Notes: generated from the sequence alone by a model not told the origin. A DNA stretch of 64,000 nucleotides from Bog-375 sp049587755 (GCA_049587755.1 JBAVEN010000020.1:28741-92740); one strand, 5' to 3'. Positions 45,703 through 55,026 are shown, counted from the stretch's first letter. Numbers and translations: made by a program.

Positions 45703-46908
45703 CTACATGGCCGGCGTCACCCGTACGCCGTCCTTCAGCGTCACGTCGGTGGGCAGGGCCACCGCATCGCCCTCTTCCAGGCCCGCGGTCACTTGGATCC
45801 GCGTCACTGTGGAGTTGCCTGTCTTTACCGGCCGGCGCTCTACGTGGTCGCCCTCCAGCCGGAATACCCAATCGCCCGAGGCATCGTGGTGCAGCGCCTC
45901 CTTGGGAATAACGAGCGCTCCCTCGGCGACGGCGGTGCGGATCTCGGCATCCACGTTGGTGCCGGGTATCAACTCGCGTCCCGGGTTGTCGATCACCGTG
46001 ACCACTTCGCCCACCTGGCGCGAGCCGAGCGGCTGAACCGAGGCCGGCATTTTCTCCACCGTGCCGTGCCACTGTTTTCCGGGCAGCGCTTCCCAGGTGA
46101 TGGTGACCGGCTGGCCGGGCGCCACGCGGCCCAGCAACGGCTCATCGACATACACCCAGACCCGCACCCGGTCGAGGCGCCCGACGTTAGCCAGCAGATC
46201 GCCCGCCGCCAAATAGGTGCCCGGCCGCACCACCAACCCGTACACTTCGCCTGCCAGCGGCGCGCGCAGCACTTCCGCGGCATCGCGTGCGCGAACCGCC
46301 TTCAGCGCTGCTTGCGCATCCGCTAGTCGAGCCCGCGCCGCATCCACCTCGGTTGCGCCCACCAGCGCCTTCCGCCGTTTCTCCAGGCCCTGGATTTCGA
46401 TCTGCGATTGCTGCACCTTGTCGGCTGCCTCTTCCACCTGGTGGGCCGTGGCGGCCTCCTTTTTCTGTAGACGCTGCAGAGCTTCGTAATCCTTCTCTTC
46501 CGTCGCGAGCTCGAAGTGCGTCTGCGCGAGTTTGTTGTCGATCTCCGCGAGTTCCGCCGGCCTGCCGCCCTGCTCCAGCGACGCTAGGTGAGCACGCGCC
46601 TCATCCACCAGCGCTTGAGCGGCTTCGAGATCCGCGGCGCGTGTGGGGTCGCTGATTTCGGCCAGCTCTTCCCCTTGCGCCACCCGCTCGCCATTATGCA
46701 CCGCTATGGAGGCCAGCAAGCCGGCAGTCTGGGCGCGCACCGGCCGCCATTCGTACGGCTCCACCTTTCCATTGGTGGGTAGCGTGCTTACCAGTGTTTC
46801 CCGCTGGACGCGCACGAAGCCGACTGCCGGCGGCCGGCTCTTGCGCAAGATTCCCCACACGATTATGGCGGCCGCCACCGCCAGCAACAGCACGGCGAGC
46901 TTCTTCAA
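45703..46908 (-). CDS. RND/HlyD-family periplasmic adaptor (membrane fusion protein)
   Basis: About 401 residues. TTG 46908 is taken as the start because GGGGAG lies just upstream and the membrane anchor (KKLAVLLLAVAAAIIVWGIL) follows immediately. Then come a barrel-sandwich half, a long alpha hairpin (about 100-190, Glu/Lys/Ala-rich), the second sandwich half (RAPLAGEVYGLVVRPGTYLAAGD) and a beta-barrel/MP domain. Adaptors join an inner-membrane pump to an outer-membrane channel; no pump or channel gene is adjacent, so this one is an orphan. Confidence 0.85.
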   Translation of the reverse strand: MKKLAVLLLAVAAAIIVWGILRKSRPPAVGFVRVQRETLVSTLPTNGKVEPYEWRPVRAQTAGLLASIAVHNGERVAQGEELAEISDPTRAADLEAAQALVDEARAHLASLEQGGRPAELAEIDNKLAQTHFELATEEKDYEALQRLQKKEAATAHQVEEAADKVQQSQIEIQGLEKRRKALVGATEVDAARARLADAQAALKAVRARDAAEVLRAPLAGEVYGLVVRPGTYLAAGDLLANVGRLDRVRVWVYVDEPLLGRVAPGQPVTITWEALPGKQWHGTVEKMPASVQPLGSRQVGEVVTVIDNPGRELIPGTNVDAEIRTAVAEGALVIPKEALHHDASGDWVFRLEGDHVERRPVKTGNSTVTRIQVTAGLEEGDAVALPTDVTLKDGVRVTPAM

Positions 46909-47182
46909 TCTGGTCTCCCCACCTATCTTAACCACTGTTTCGAAACACGGGAAACAAGCCCCGCAAGCCCCTTCAGGCGATACGACTGGAAATATGGCGG
47001 GCGCGGTCCCGCTAATCTCGCCCTGACTGGCACGGTGCTGCAGGGTGTTCGGATTCCCGGAACCTCTGGAGCCAGCGCCATGGTCTTTCGGCAGATGCGT
47101 TTGGTCCACCATTGGGAGTATTCTCTCTGTGGATGAATCGACCTTAAAATATGAATCACGCACAGCGTTGCGCGAGGTGCAG

Positions 47183-48106
47183 ATGCCCACCGTTCATAGA
47201 ATATTGAAGACGTTTCTGTTGGCGATCGCGATCGTGGCCTTAGTGATGACGGTATGGCCGCCGGCCCGGCTCGCCGCAGTCTGGGCGGTGGGCCGCTGCC
47301 AGGGCTGCTCTTTTCAGGATTCCGTCAACAGCCATGCCCTGATGGTGAACACGAAGCGTGCCGGTGAGGAGATTGGCGCCGCCAGTAAAGTCATCCAGAC
47401 CGACCCGGACGGCTTCGAGCTTGTGGAGACGCCCATGGGGCGGTATTGGACCGTGCCCCATGACCGGTTCCTGAAGTTCACGCTCGGCGAGGAGAAGCTG
47501 GAAATCTACGATCGCGATGCGGTCTCCGTGAAGTCGGGAGACGTAGTGCTGGATTGCGGCGCCAATGTGGGCGTCTTCACGCGGACGGCGCTGGATCGCG
47601 GCGCAAAGCTGGTGGTTGCGATTGAGCCTGCGCCGAACACGGTGATATGCTTGCGGCGCAACTACGAAAAGGAAATCGCTGCGGGGCGTGTGATCGTGGT
47701 GCCGAAGGGCGTCTGGAGCCATCCGGACGTGCTGGAATTGGCGCAAGGCGACGCCGGCAACACCACCGGCGACAGTTTCGTGTTCGGCCGGAACCGGCAG
47801 AACAAGATCAAAGTGCCGCTGACGACCATCGATATTCTGGCGAGTGAATTAGCGCTGCCGCGGGTAGACTTCATCAAGATGGATATCGAGGGTTCGGAAA
47901 AGGATGCGCTGCGGGGCGCGGCGCAGACCATTCTCAAGTATCATCCGAGAATGGCGATCTCCTCGGAGCACCTTCCCGATGATGCGACGGCGATTCCGCA
48001 GACCGTAAACGCGATCTGGAGCGGCTACAGCCTGCGCTTTTCGAGTTGCCACGATCATTTGCTGACCATTCAGCCGCAGGTCCTGCTGTTCCAACCGAAG
48101 TCATAG
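47183..48106 (+). CDS. FkbM-family methyltransferase with N-terminal membrane anchor
   Basis: 307 residues from ATG 47183 with GAGGTG upstream. A hydrophobic segment (about 8-30) comes first, then an SAM-dependent fold with DCGANVGVFT, AIEPAP, TIDILASELALPRVDFIKMDIEGSEKDAL. FkbM-type enzymes methylate sugar hydroxyls or related substrates. The membrane anchor is less usual. It is divergent from the adaptor gene. Confidence 0.8.
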   Translation: MPTVHRILKTFLLAIAIVALVMTVWPPARLAAVWAVGRCQGCSFQDSVNSHALMVNTKRAGEEIGAASKVIQTDPDGFELVETPMGRYWTVPHDRFLKFTLGEEKLEIYDRDAVSVKSGDVVLDCGANVGVFTRTALDRGAKLVVAIEPAPNTVICLRRNYEKEIAAGRVIVVPKGVWSHPDVLELAQGDAGNTTGDSFVFGRNRQNKIKVPLTTIDILASELALPRVDFIKMDIEGSEKDALRGAAQTILKYHPRMAISSEHLPDDATAIPQTVNAIWSGYSLRFSSCHDHLLTIQPQVLLFQPKS

Positions 48107-48182
48107 ACCGCTGTCTACGAAACGCCTGGAATCGAGGCTCCAAGTTCCGCGAGCGATATTCCGCGGGCGATATGATTGGTCC

Positions 48183-49334
48183 ATGACACGACGCGATCTC
48201 GGTAAAATCGCCCTGGCTGGCGCCGCCCTGCTGGACAAGCTCCCCGCCCAGGACAAACCGTCCCAGTACACCGGCGCCCTCGACGGTCTTGAAGACAAAG
48301 TGGACGCGGCCGGCTTCGACCCCGTGCTCTACACCAAGGAACTGCATGACGCTGCCCCGCTCCAAATGACCTTCCGCGCCACCACGCTCGCCGAGGCCGA
48401 AGCCTGGCAGCACGCGTTGCGCGCTAAGGTGGCCGAGTTGGTGGGCGGCTTCCCCGGCGAGCGCACACCGCTCCATGCCCAGACGCTCGAGGCCCGCGAG
48501 TATCCCGCCTACCGGCGCGAGAAGTTCGTTTTTGAGAGCCGGCCCGGCGTCTGGGTCCTCGGCTACCTGCTGACGCCGAAGGCGCGCAGGCCTTTCGCGG
48601 CGGTGATCGCGCTTCCCGGCCACGGCCGCGGGGTGGACGACATTGTCGGCATCGACGAACATGGCCGCGACCGCACGGTGAGAGGCCCTTACGAATACGA
48701 TTTCGCCATCCAGGTCGTCGAACACGGCATGGCTGCGGTTGCCGTCGAACCGATGGCCTTCGGCTGCCGCCGCGACGCCATCACCAAGGCCAAAGGCCTG
48801 ACAGCCACCGCCTGTCAGCCCGTCGCCGGCTCGGCTCTGCTGCTGGGCCAGACCATGATCGGCTGGCGCGTTTACGATACGATGCGCACCATCGACTGGA
48901 TCGCCACCCGCCCGGAACTGGACGCCGCGCGCGTAGGCTGCCTGGGTTGCTCAGGCGGCGGCACCTGCACGCTGTTCACCGCCGCGCTCGATACCCGGGT
49001 TCGCGCGGCCCTGGTGAGCTCATACCTCAACACGTTCCGCGCCAGCATCATGAGCGTGTCGCATTGCATCGATAATTACGTGCCGGGCATTCTCAATTGG
49101 GCAGAGATGTACGACGTGGCCGGCCTGGTGGCGCCGCGCGCGCTGTTCGCCGAAGGCGGGCTGCGCGACACCATCTTCCCCGTCGCCGCCACGCGCGCGA
49201 GCTTCGACCGCGTGAAAAAAGTCTACCAGGCGTTCGGCGCCGCCGACCGCGCTGGCCTGGAAATCTTCGATGGCCCGCACGGCTTCTCGGGCAAACTCGG
49301 CCTGCCGTTCCTGGCGAAGCACTTGGCCGCGTAG
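48183..49334 (+). CDS. Tat-exported alpha/beta hydrolase (acetyl-xylan-esterase/dienelactone-hydrolase-like)
   Basis: 383 residues. A short Tat-type signal (MTRRDLGKIALAGAALL) is followed by an alpha/beta hydrolase with FAAVIALPGHGRG at the oxyanion strand, the nucleophile elbow GCSGGG, an acid after EGGLRD and a His in DGPHGFS. This resembles the acetyl-xylan-esterase/abhydrolase_7 group common in acidobacteria. Likely a periplasmic carbohydrate esterase. Confidence 0.8.
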   Translation: MTRRDLGKIALAGAALLDKLPAQDKPSQYTGALDGLEDKVDAAGFDPVLYTKELHDAAPLQMTFRATTLAEAEAWQHALRAKVAELVGGFPGERTPLHAQTLEAREYPAYRREKFVFESRPGVWVLGYLLTPKARRPFAAVIALPGHGRGVDDIVGIDEHGRDRTVRGPYEYDFAIQVVEHGMAAVAVEPMAFGCRRDAITKAKGLTATACQPVAGSALLLGQTMIGWRVYDTMRTIDWIATRPELDAARVGCLGCSGGGTCTLFTAALDTRVRAALVSSYLNTFRASIMSVSHCIDNYVPGILNWAEMYDVAGLVAPRALFAEGGLRDTIFPVAATRASFDRVKKVYQAFGAADRAGLEIFDGPHGFSGKLGLPFLAKHLAA

Positions 49335-49426
49335 CCGGTATGCGGCGGTCTTCGCCGGCATCCTCACGAAGGTCGCCGAGCCGGAGCGCCCGCGCCCTGC
49401 ATTGCCTGGCGTCCGTCGAACGAAGC

Positions 49427-49906
49427 CTACGCCTGCTTTTGGGCGAGGGGACCGATGATCGGCAGGACCACGGTTTTACCCTGGTAGGTTTGGATGAGCA
49501 TATATACCCAGAGGCCAAAACAGGCCAGCCCAAACACAAGCCAGAGCAGCCCAAACAATAGATAGATGAACCCAAAACCCGGGACGTAGCCGAAAATGCC
49601 GATCACGATGTGGAGAACGATCCACAGAGCGATGACACCCACGTGCATGAAGATCGACTGAAAAGCGTGGAACCGAATCGTCCGGTTTTGGTTATACGGT
49701 GCCAACACCAGGAAAATAATCCCCGTGATGAGACCGAGGACATAGCAGAGCGTCCCCGCCACGTTATCCGCCATCGGCGCAGCACCCACCACAGGCGGCG
49801 GCGCGCCCGCTCCCGGCGGCGGCGCCGCGCTGGCGCCCACCGGCGCGCCACACTTGGGACAGAATGCTCCCTCAGCTTGAGCACCACAGCTTGCACAAAA
49901 CGGCAT
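49427..49906 (-). CDS. Zinc-ribbon membrane protein, DUF4870-like
   Basis: 159 residues. Two Cys pairs at the N-terminus (FCASCGAQAEGAFCPKCG) form a zinc ribbon, then an Ala/Pro linker, then a membrane domain with four hydrophobic segments including YNQNRTIRFHAFQSIFM, the DUF4870 pattern. Function unknown. It belongs to a group of small zinc-ribbon/membrane genes. Confidence 0.8.
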   Translation of the reverse strand: MPFCASCGAQAEGAFCPKCGAPVGASAAPPPGAGAPPPVVGAAPMADNVAGTLCYVLGLITGIIFLVLAPYNQNRTIRFHAFQSIFMHVGVIALWIVLHIVIGIFGYVPGFGFIYLLFGLLWLVFGLACFGLWVYMLIQTYQGKTVVLPIIGPLAQKQA

Positions 49907-49956
49907 AGAACCTCCTCCTTACGAACTCGCAGCAAATCTGCCCGAATCGGAGCAGC

Positions 49957-50418
49957 CTAACTTCTCAACCCGCCGTGCATGGCGTCCAGAAACTGCACGG
50001 CCCACCCGCCAAGCCACGTTACCACAGCCGCCGCGCCGTATGCCAGACCGGCGCGCACAATCCACCGCCGTGCCGCCAGCCGCGAGGCCGGCCGCCTGCT
50101 TCGGGCCACCGCGGCATACCCGAGCAAAGCCACGGCAAAGGCGAGCCCGCCCAAGACGAACACCGGCCCGGCCGGCATCACGTGCCAGGCCGCGCCTAGC
50201 TTCCCATAGAGCGTCAGCACCGTGCTGCGGGTGAGGCCGCAGGTGGGGCAAGGCAGTCCCGTGGCGCGGTGAAACGCGCAGGCGATCAGGATCGGTTTGC
50301 CTAAAAAGTAAACCCTCTGAGTGTCGGCGGCCAGCAGCATGCGCGCCAGCACGGCATCAAACAGAATGGTTGCGCCAACAACTGTCGCCAGAGGAGACTG
50401 CGAGCCAGCCGGATCCAT
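49957..50418 (-). CDS. DUF2752-like membrane protein
   Basis: 153 residues from ATG 50418, overlapping the stop of the RDD gene by one base (ATGA). It contains the DUF2752 signature: CAFHRATGLPCPTCGLTRS followed by hydrophobic helices. Function unknown. Confidence 0.8.
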   Translation of the reverse strand: MDPAGSQSPLATVVGATILFDAVLARMLLAADTQRVYFLGKPILIACAFHRATGLPCPTCGLTRSTVLTLYGKLGAAWHVMPAGPVFVLGGLAFAVALLGYAAVARSRRPASRLAARRWIVRAGLAYGAAAVVTWLGGWAVQFLDAMHGGLRS

Positions 50419-51023
50419 CAGATCCCCTGCGGATTGTTGACCACGTAGCAGTTCACGGCCTTGTCGTGCAGCGTCTGGCCGCGTTCGTCCCACAAAGGCC
50501 AGAGCAGATCGAGCGCCGGCAGGAACGGCACAAATCCCATCACCGCGCGCACCACCAGACGGAGGAATGCCGTCCCCTGACTGAGCAGGTTGCCGGAAGC
50601 ATCCACGGTCTTGACGTGCACCACCCCCTGCCCGATGGAGTAGCCGCGCTGCGCAATCAGGTACACGCCGTTGTACAGGCCAACCAGAAGGGTGGCGGCC
50701 GGGAAAAGGAGGAGGAACATGCAGCACATGCCGGCAAAGGCGCCGTGGCCAGCCAATCCGGCGATGCTGGCCAGCACCGTCGCGGCAAGAAAATAGAGAA
50801 TTGCCATGCCGACTCCTACCAGGAGGCCGTCAATGAGGAAGCCGACCGCGCGGTTCCCCCAACTGGCATATCCCGCGGCGAAAACGGCCGGGTATGAACC
50901 GGCGGCAGCCGCAGCCGGCGGACCCTGCGGCACCGGCGCCGCGGCACGCGGCTGCGCCGCGCCACAAGTAGGACAGTAGGCCGTGCCATCGGCCATAGAC
51001 GAGCCGCAATTTGAGCAGAACAT
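50418..51023 (-). CDS. Zinc-ribbon RDD-family membrane protein
   Basis: 201 residues: an N-terminal zinc ribbon (FCSNCGSSMADGTAYCPTCG), an Ala/Pro linker, then an RDD domain with NRAVGFLIDGLLVG, a central GYSIGQGVVHVKTVD and DLLWPLWDERGQTLHDK. RDD proteins are membrane proteins of uncertain role, some linked to ion or Na+/H+ handling. Its stop overlaps the start of the DUF2752 gene. Confidence 0.85.
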   Translation of the reverse strand: MFCSNCGSSMADGTAYCPTCGAAQPRAAAPVPQGPPAAAAAGSYPAVFAAGYASWGNRAVGFLIDGLLVGVGMAILYFLAATVLASIAGLAGHGAFAGMCCMFLLLFPAATLLVGLYNGVYLIAQRGYSIGQGVVHVKTVDASGNLLSQGTAFLRLVVRAVMGFVPFLPALDLLWPLWDERGQTLHDKAVNCYVVNNPQGI

Positions 51024-51080
51024 ATTTTTTACTTACTGAGGATTTACATTACCGCTTTTGCGGCCTTGAGGGAAGAAAAA

Positions 51081-51281
51081 TCAGCGGTCGGGAGCGCCCA
51101 GTACGGCCAGTGGGACGACCGCGCCCAAGACGGCGCCGACGACGAGCGCCGCGTTGCCGGCGCCGAGGAAGGAAGCCAGCAGGCCAGCCAGTGAACCCAG
51201 CCCCGCGCCCACCACGGCGATCATGATTCGTTTCCCCATCGATAGTCGGGTTTCGCTGGGCGCCTTCGACGCCGGACCCAT
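51081..51281 (-). CDS. Small membrane protein, Gly/Ala-rich
   Basis: 66 residues from ATG 51281, with AGGAAG upstream; an inner ATG at 51239 lacks a ribosome site. Two hydrophobic helices (MIAVVGAGLGSLAGLLASFLG and AALVVGAVLGAVVPLAVLG) resemble a short glycine-zipper hairpin. It begins 5 bases after the stop of the FtsB-like gene, so the two are likely cotranscribed. Confidence 0.5.
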   Translation of the reverse strand: MGPASKAPSETRLSMGKRIMIAVVGAGLGSLAGLLASFLGAGNAALVVGAVLGAVVPLAVLGAPDR

Positions 51282-51286
51282 CTGGC

Positions 51287-51583
51287 CTACTTCCTGTCCG
51301 GCTGGCCGGTGATGAAGACGGTATCGCCCGGGTGGACCAGTTTGTAGCGGTCGCGGATCTCGAGCTCCTGCTCTGACGGGTCGTTCTGAAGGCGGCGGAT
51401 ATGGTCGCGCTTGCGTTCGATCTCGCGCGCCAACTGCGCGTTGCGTTCTTCGAGGCGCTGGATTTGCTTTTGCCGGGCCAGCACGGCGGGTATACCCTTG
51501 GGCCCGCTGAGTGTCGCTACGGCGTAAGTTGCGGCCATCGCAAAGATCACAATATATGCAGTGCGGGCCAACGGCGCTTTCAT
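51287..51583 (-). CDS. FtsB/DivIC-like septum formation initiator
   Basis: 98 residues: one N-terminal transmembrane helix (about 8-24), then a leucine/glutamine coiled coil (AVLARQKQIQRLEERNAQLAREIERKRDH) and a small C-terminal segment EIRDRYKLVHPGDTVF, as in DivIC/FtsB. These proteins bridge the cell-division complex. The length is normal for the family. Confidence 0.8.
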   Translation of the reverse strand: MKAPLARTAYIVIFAMAATYAVATLSGPKGIPAVLARQKQIQRLEERNAQLAREIERKRDHIRRLQNDPSEQELEIRDRYKLVHPGDTVFITGQPDRK

Positions 51584-51644
51584 CGAACTTTGCCCTGGAA
51601 GATAATGGTAACACCACGGTGAAATTCTTCAACGCACTTTTTTC

Positions 51645-51986
51645 ATGACTGACAAGATCGTGGTATTCAGCACTTGCGCTTCCCAGGAAGAAGCGGAAAA
51701 GCTGGCCCGGCTGGCGGTGGAGCAGGGCCATGCGGCGTGCGCCAGCATTGTGCCCAACGTGCGCAGCTACTACCGTTGGCGGGGAACGGTGGAGACGGCC
51801 GGCGAGTGCCTGCTGATCATCAAATCGGCGCGCCGTCAGTTTGCGGCCCTCTGCGCCGCCCTGGAGCGGGCGCATGCCTATGAAGTGCCGGAAGTGCTGG
51901 CGATGCCGGTGGTGGCGGGCGCGGCGCGCTACCTTGCCTGGCTCGAGACAAGCCTCGGCGGCAAGAGGGAGGACGCTTCCCGGTGA
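51645..51986 (+). CDS. cutA: Divalent-cation tolerance protein CutA
   Basis: 113 residues with the CutA1 ferredoxin-like trimer pattern: IVVFSTCASQEEAEKLA, ACASIVPNVRSYYRWRGTVETA and a YEVPEVLAMPVVAGAARYLAWL tail. The family binds copper and related metals. Its stop overlaps the start of the next gene. Confidence 0.92.
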   Translation: MTDKIVVFSTCASQEEAEKLARLAVEQGHAACASIVPNVRSYYRWRGTVETAGECLLIIKSARRQFAALCAALERAHAYEVPEVLAMPVVAGAARYLAWLETSLGGKREDASR

Positions 51987-52669
51987 TGGCCGCTGGCCCG
52001 TCCGGCGGGCTTGACCAATGCCTCGCGCTGATCTTCGATATGGATGGCGTGGTGATCGATTCCAACCCGGCGCACCGGGAGGTCTGGGCGAAGTTCAATC
52101 GCCGTTACGGCCTGGAGACCACCGAGGCGATGCAGCAGCGGATGTACGGCAAGCGCAACGATGAGATTGTCCGCGATTTCTTCGGCGACCACCTTTCGAG
52201 CCAGGAAGTGGCGCGGCGCGGCGCCGCCAAAGAAAGGCTGTATCGCGAAACGATTGCGGGCCGGGTCGAGCAGATGCTGGTGCCAGGCCTGAGAGCATTC
52301 TTGCAGGAGCACAACGGCGCCGCGATGGCAGTGGCAACCAATGCGGAACCGGAAAACGTGGCGCTGGTGCTGGACCAGGGCGGCATACGCCAGTATTTTC
52401 GGGCGATTGTGGACGGCCATCAGGTGCGGAAGCCGAAACCGGACCCGGAGATCTACCGGCTGGCGGCTCGGCGGCTGGGGGCTGCCGAGGCGAACTGCAT
52501 CGTCTTCGAGGACTCGACTTCCGGGGTCCAGGCTGCCCGGGCTGCGGGGATGAGGATAGTAGGACTGTTAACTACAGAAGATAACTTGTTGGATGTTAAC
52601 ATTTGTGCCGATAATTTTTTAAGCGGGAATTTGCGCACATGGCTCGCTGCCCAAAGATGCGTGTCCTGA
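51986..52669 (+). CDS. HAD-superfamily phosphatase / beta-phosphoglucomutase-like
   Basis: About 227 residues. Motif I IFDMDGVVIDS, motif II AVATNAE and motif III RKPKPDPEIY with FEDSTSGVQAA give the class I HAD layout with a helical cap. Translation may start at ATG 51986 or the GTG at 51983. Beta-phosphoglucomutase or a generic sugar phosphatase are the two likely roles. Its end overlaps the following gene by about 31 bases. Confidence 0.85.
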   Translation: MAAGPSGGLDQCLALIFDMDGVVIDSNPAHREVWAKFNRRYGLETTEAMQQRMYGKRNDEIVRDFFGDHLSSQEVARRGAAKERLYRETIAGRVEQMLVPGLRAFLQEHNGAAMAVATNAEPENVALVLDQGGIRQYFRAIVDGHQVRKPKPDPEIYRLAARRLGAAEANCIVFEDSTSGVQAARAAGMRIVGLLTTEDNLLDVNICADNFLSGNLRTWLAAQRCVS

Positions 52670-55026
52670 AAGGCTTAGCACTGCTATTGCTCGCCTTGCC
52701 GGCATTCCGGAGCGGCTTAGCCCAAACTACGCTAACGCTGGGAGAGTTGAATGCCCGCAGCCCACAAGACTACCGCGCGGTCCATGCACGGCAGGACGTG
52801 TCGGTCCGGGGCACAGTGAATGCGCCGCCTTTCCATTTTCCCGAGTACACGGTGCTGACCATCCAGGAGGGCGCCTCGGGAGCGGCGCTGCACACACCGG
52901 TAACCTCCACCCTGCTGGACGCTTTCCTTCCGGGGGATGTGGTGGAAGCCAGCGGAAGCGTGATCACCCTCGGGGGCATGGTGATGGTGGATGTCGGCCG
53001 GGTGGCGAAGTTGGACCGCACAGCCGGATTCCAGGCGGCAACGGCAAGCCTTGCCGACCTCCGGCAGTTCGCAACCTTGGGCAGGCTGGTGCGGGCAGAG
53101 GGGCGGCTGATCGAAAGCGGCTCCACTACGGGTGGCCCCTACCTGCTGATCGGATCGGACCGCGACCACTACAAGATTCTCTTCCCTAGCAAGGAGGCGG
53201 GCCTCAGCCCGGCGCTGCCTCCGATGGCGCCGGGAGACGAAATCGAGGCTGTTGGCGTCGCTTTCCAATACGCAGCCGGCAGGCCTCCCTACAACCGGGG
53301 TTACGAACTGCTGGCGACTGGGCTGCCGGTGGTTGCCCCAGCCGTCTCCCGTTGGTGGTTATCGCCGCTGGTCGTGTTGGGGACCATGCTCCTGTTTGCG
53401 GGCGCGGCGTTGCTGATGGGCGCCCGCGAGCGGCGGTTGCGCCGCCAGCGGGAGCTGTTGCGTAAGACGTATCAACTGGGAGAGGAGATTTTTGGCGCCA
53501 CATCCACCGAGCAGATTCTGAAACGGCTGGACGATTCCCTGCCGGCGGTGCTGGGAGTTACCAGGGTGCGTCTGTACCTGTACAACCGGAGTTCCAAGCA
53601 GCTCGACGCAATCAGCGCCGGGCCCGGTGAGCCGGCGGCGATTTCGCTCTCCGCTCCGACCGACGGTCCGCACGCGGGGGCGGTAGCCTGCTTCCACTAC
53701 CGCAGCCTGCTAGTGATTCCGGACGTCGGCCGTAGTCCTTTCCCGGTTGCGGCGGGCGCCGGACGGGCGAATCCCAAGTCGCTTCTGTTTGTCCCCATGA
53801 TTGCGCAGGGCGAGGTGGTGGGCGTATTGGAGTTGGACCAGGACGACCGGGTGCGCGATTTCTCCGCCGCGGAGCAGTCCTTGGGACAGCACCTGGGCAA
53901 TCAGATCGGCGTGGCGCTGCGGCTGCTGGATCAGCGTTCGGTGCAGGAGCAGCTTTCCCGCACCGAGAAACTGGCGGCGGTAGGCCGCTTGATTTCCAGC
54001 ATCGTGAACGAGCTCGAAGCGCCGCTGGCGTCCATCCAGGAACTGGCCGACCAGGCGCGGCAGCGCGTGCGCCAGGCGCCCGGGGAGCGCGAAGTGGCGG
54101 CGATTGCGGCCGAGGTGCAAAAGGCCTCCTCGGTGATGGCGCGGTTGGTCACCTTCGCCTCGTCCGAGCAAGCGGAGGCGCGCCCGGTCGCCGTGGGCGA
54201 CCTGCTGCGGAACCTGATCGATTTCCGCGAAGGCGACTGGAAAGCATCGGGCATCCGGGTGCGCGACCTGGTTTTCCGCGAGCCGTTGAAGGTGCTGGGG
54301 TCCCACGGACAACTGGAGCAGGTGTTTCTGAACCTGCTGGTGCACGCCGAACAAGCCCTGGCCGCCGCTCAGGAGAAGACGCTGACCATTCGCACCAGCG
54401 TTCTCGCCAAGCGCCTGCTGGTGGAGATTTCGTTTTCGGCGCCGCCGGAGTGGCGCAACGCCGAGGAGACTGCAGCCTTGCTCGGGGTCACGCACGGAGT
54501 GGTGGCCGGTCACGGCGGCGAAGTGCGCCTGATCGAAAAGGACAACACCGAGCCGCGCTTCGAGGTGGAATTGCCGCTGGTGCGCGACCGCGCCGCGTCC
54601 GCCCCGGACGCAGCCGGGCCGCCTGAAACTCCGCGGCACTTGACCTCCCTGGTGGTGGAACCCGATGAAGTGGTGCAGCGCCAGTTGGTGGCCATGCTGG
54701 AGCGGAACGGGTCGCGCGCGATACCGCTGAGTAATGCCGACACCGCGCTCGAGCTGGCGTTTCGCGCCTCCGTCGACGCGGCTTTCTGTTCCGTGCACGC
54801 GCCCGGCTTGAACTGGGTGGAGCTGTCCGAACGCATGCGGCCCCGCGTGGGCGCATTCGTTCTGCTGCCGGACCGCTATGACGCCGAGCTCGCGGCCGAT
54901 TTCGAAGGCGAAAACTGTTTCGTACTCCCCAAGCCGATCCAGGAGGCGGAGCTGGCCGGAATCCTGCAATTCGCCGAACGTGCGCCGCTCGCCAAGGTCA
55001 TCTCCATTAAAAACGGTGTGGCCTAG
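52639..55026 (+). CDS. Degenerate membrane-bound sensor-kinase/receiver-like protein
   Basis: 795 residues: signal peptide or anchor (8-29), an OB-like periplasmic sensor region (about 30-235), one transmembrane helix (about 239-262), a GAF domain (about 280-430), a kinase dimerisation segment from about 440, an ATPase-like domain (about 515-648) and a receiver-like C-terminus (about 668-780). Where the phospho-acceptor His is expected (HELNNPL in canonical kinases) the sequence is VNELEAPL, with Asn at 457. The conserved N-box Asn is His at 569, and the receiver phospho-acceptor position is Ser 718 in a CSVHAPG context. The receiver Lys 765 remains. It is probably a pseudo-kinase that signals by conformation. 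Confidence 0.75.
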   Translation: MARCPKMRVLKGLALLLLALPAFRSGLAQTTLTLGELNARSPQDYRAVHARQDVSVRGTVNAPPFHFPEYTVLTIQEGASGAALHTPVTSTLLDAFLPGDVVEASGSVITLGGMVMVDVGRVAKLDRTAGFQAATASLADLRQFATLGRLVRAEGRLIESGSTTGGPYLLIGSDRDHYKILFPSKEAGLSPALPPMAPGDEIEAVGVAFQYAAGRPPYNRGYELLATGLPVVAPAVSRWWLSPLVVLGTMLLFAGAALLMGARERRLRRQRELLRKTYQLGEEIFGATSTEQILKRLDDSLPAVLGVTRVRLYLYNRSSKQLDAISAGPGEPAAISLSAPTDGPHAGAVACFHYRSLLVIPDVGRSPFPVAAGAGRANPKSLLFVPMIAQGEVVGVLELDQDDRVRDFSAAEQSLGQHLGNQIGVALRLLDQRSVQEQLSRTEKLAAVGRLISSIVNELEAPLASIQELADQARQRVRQAPGEREVAAIAAEVQKASSVMARLVTFASSEQAEARPVAVGDLLRNLIDFREGDWKASGIRVRDLVFREPLKVLGSHGQLEQVFLNLLVHAEQALAAAQEKTLTIRTSVLAKRLLVEISFSAPPEWRNAEETAALLGVTHGVVAGHGGEVRLIEKDNTEPRFEVELPLVRDRAASAPDAAGPPETPRHLTSLVVEPDEVVQRQLVAMLERNGSRAIPLSNADTALELAFRASVDAAFCSVHAPGLNWVELSERMRPRVGAFVLLPDRYDAELAADFEGENCFVLPKPIQEAELAGILQFAERAPLAKVISIKNGVA

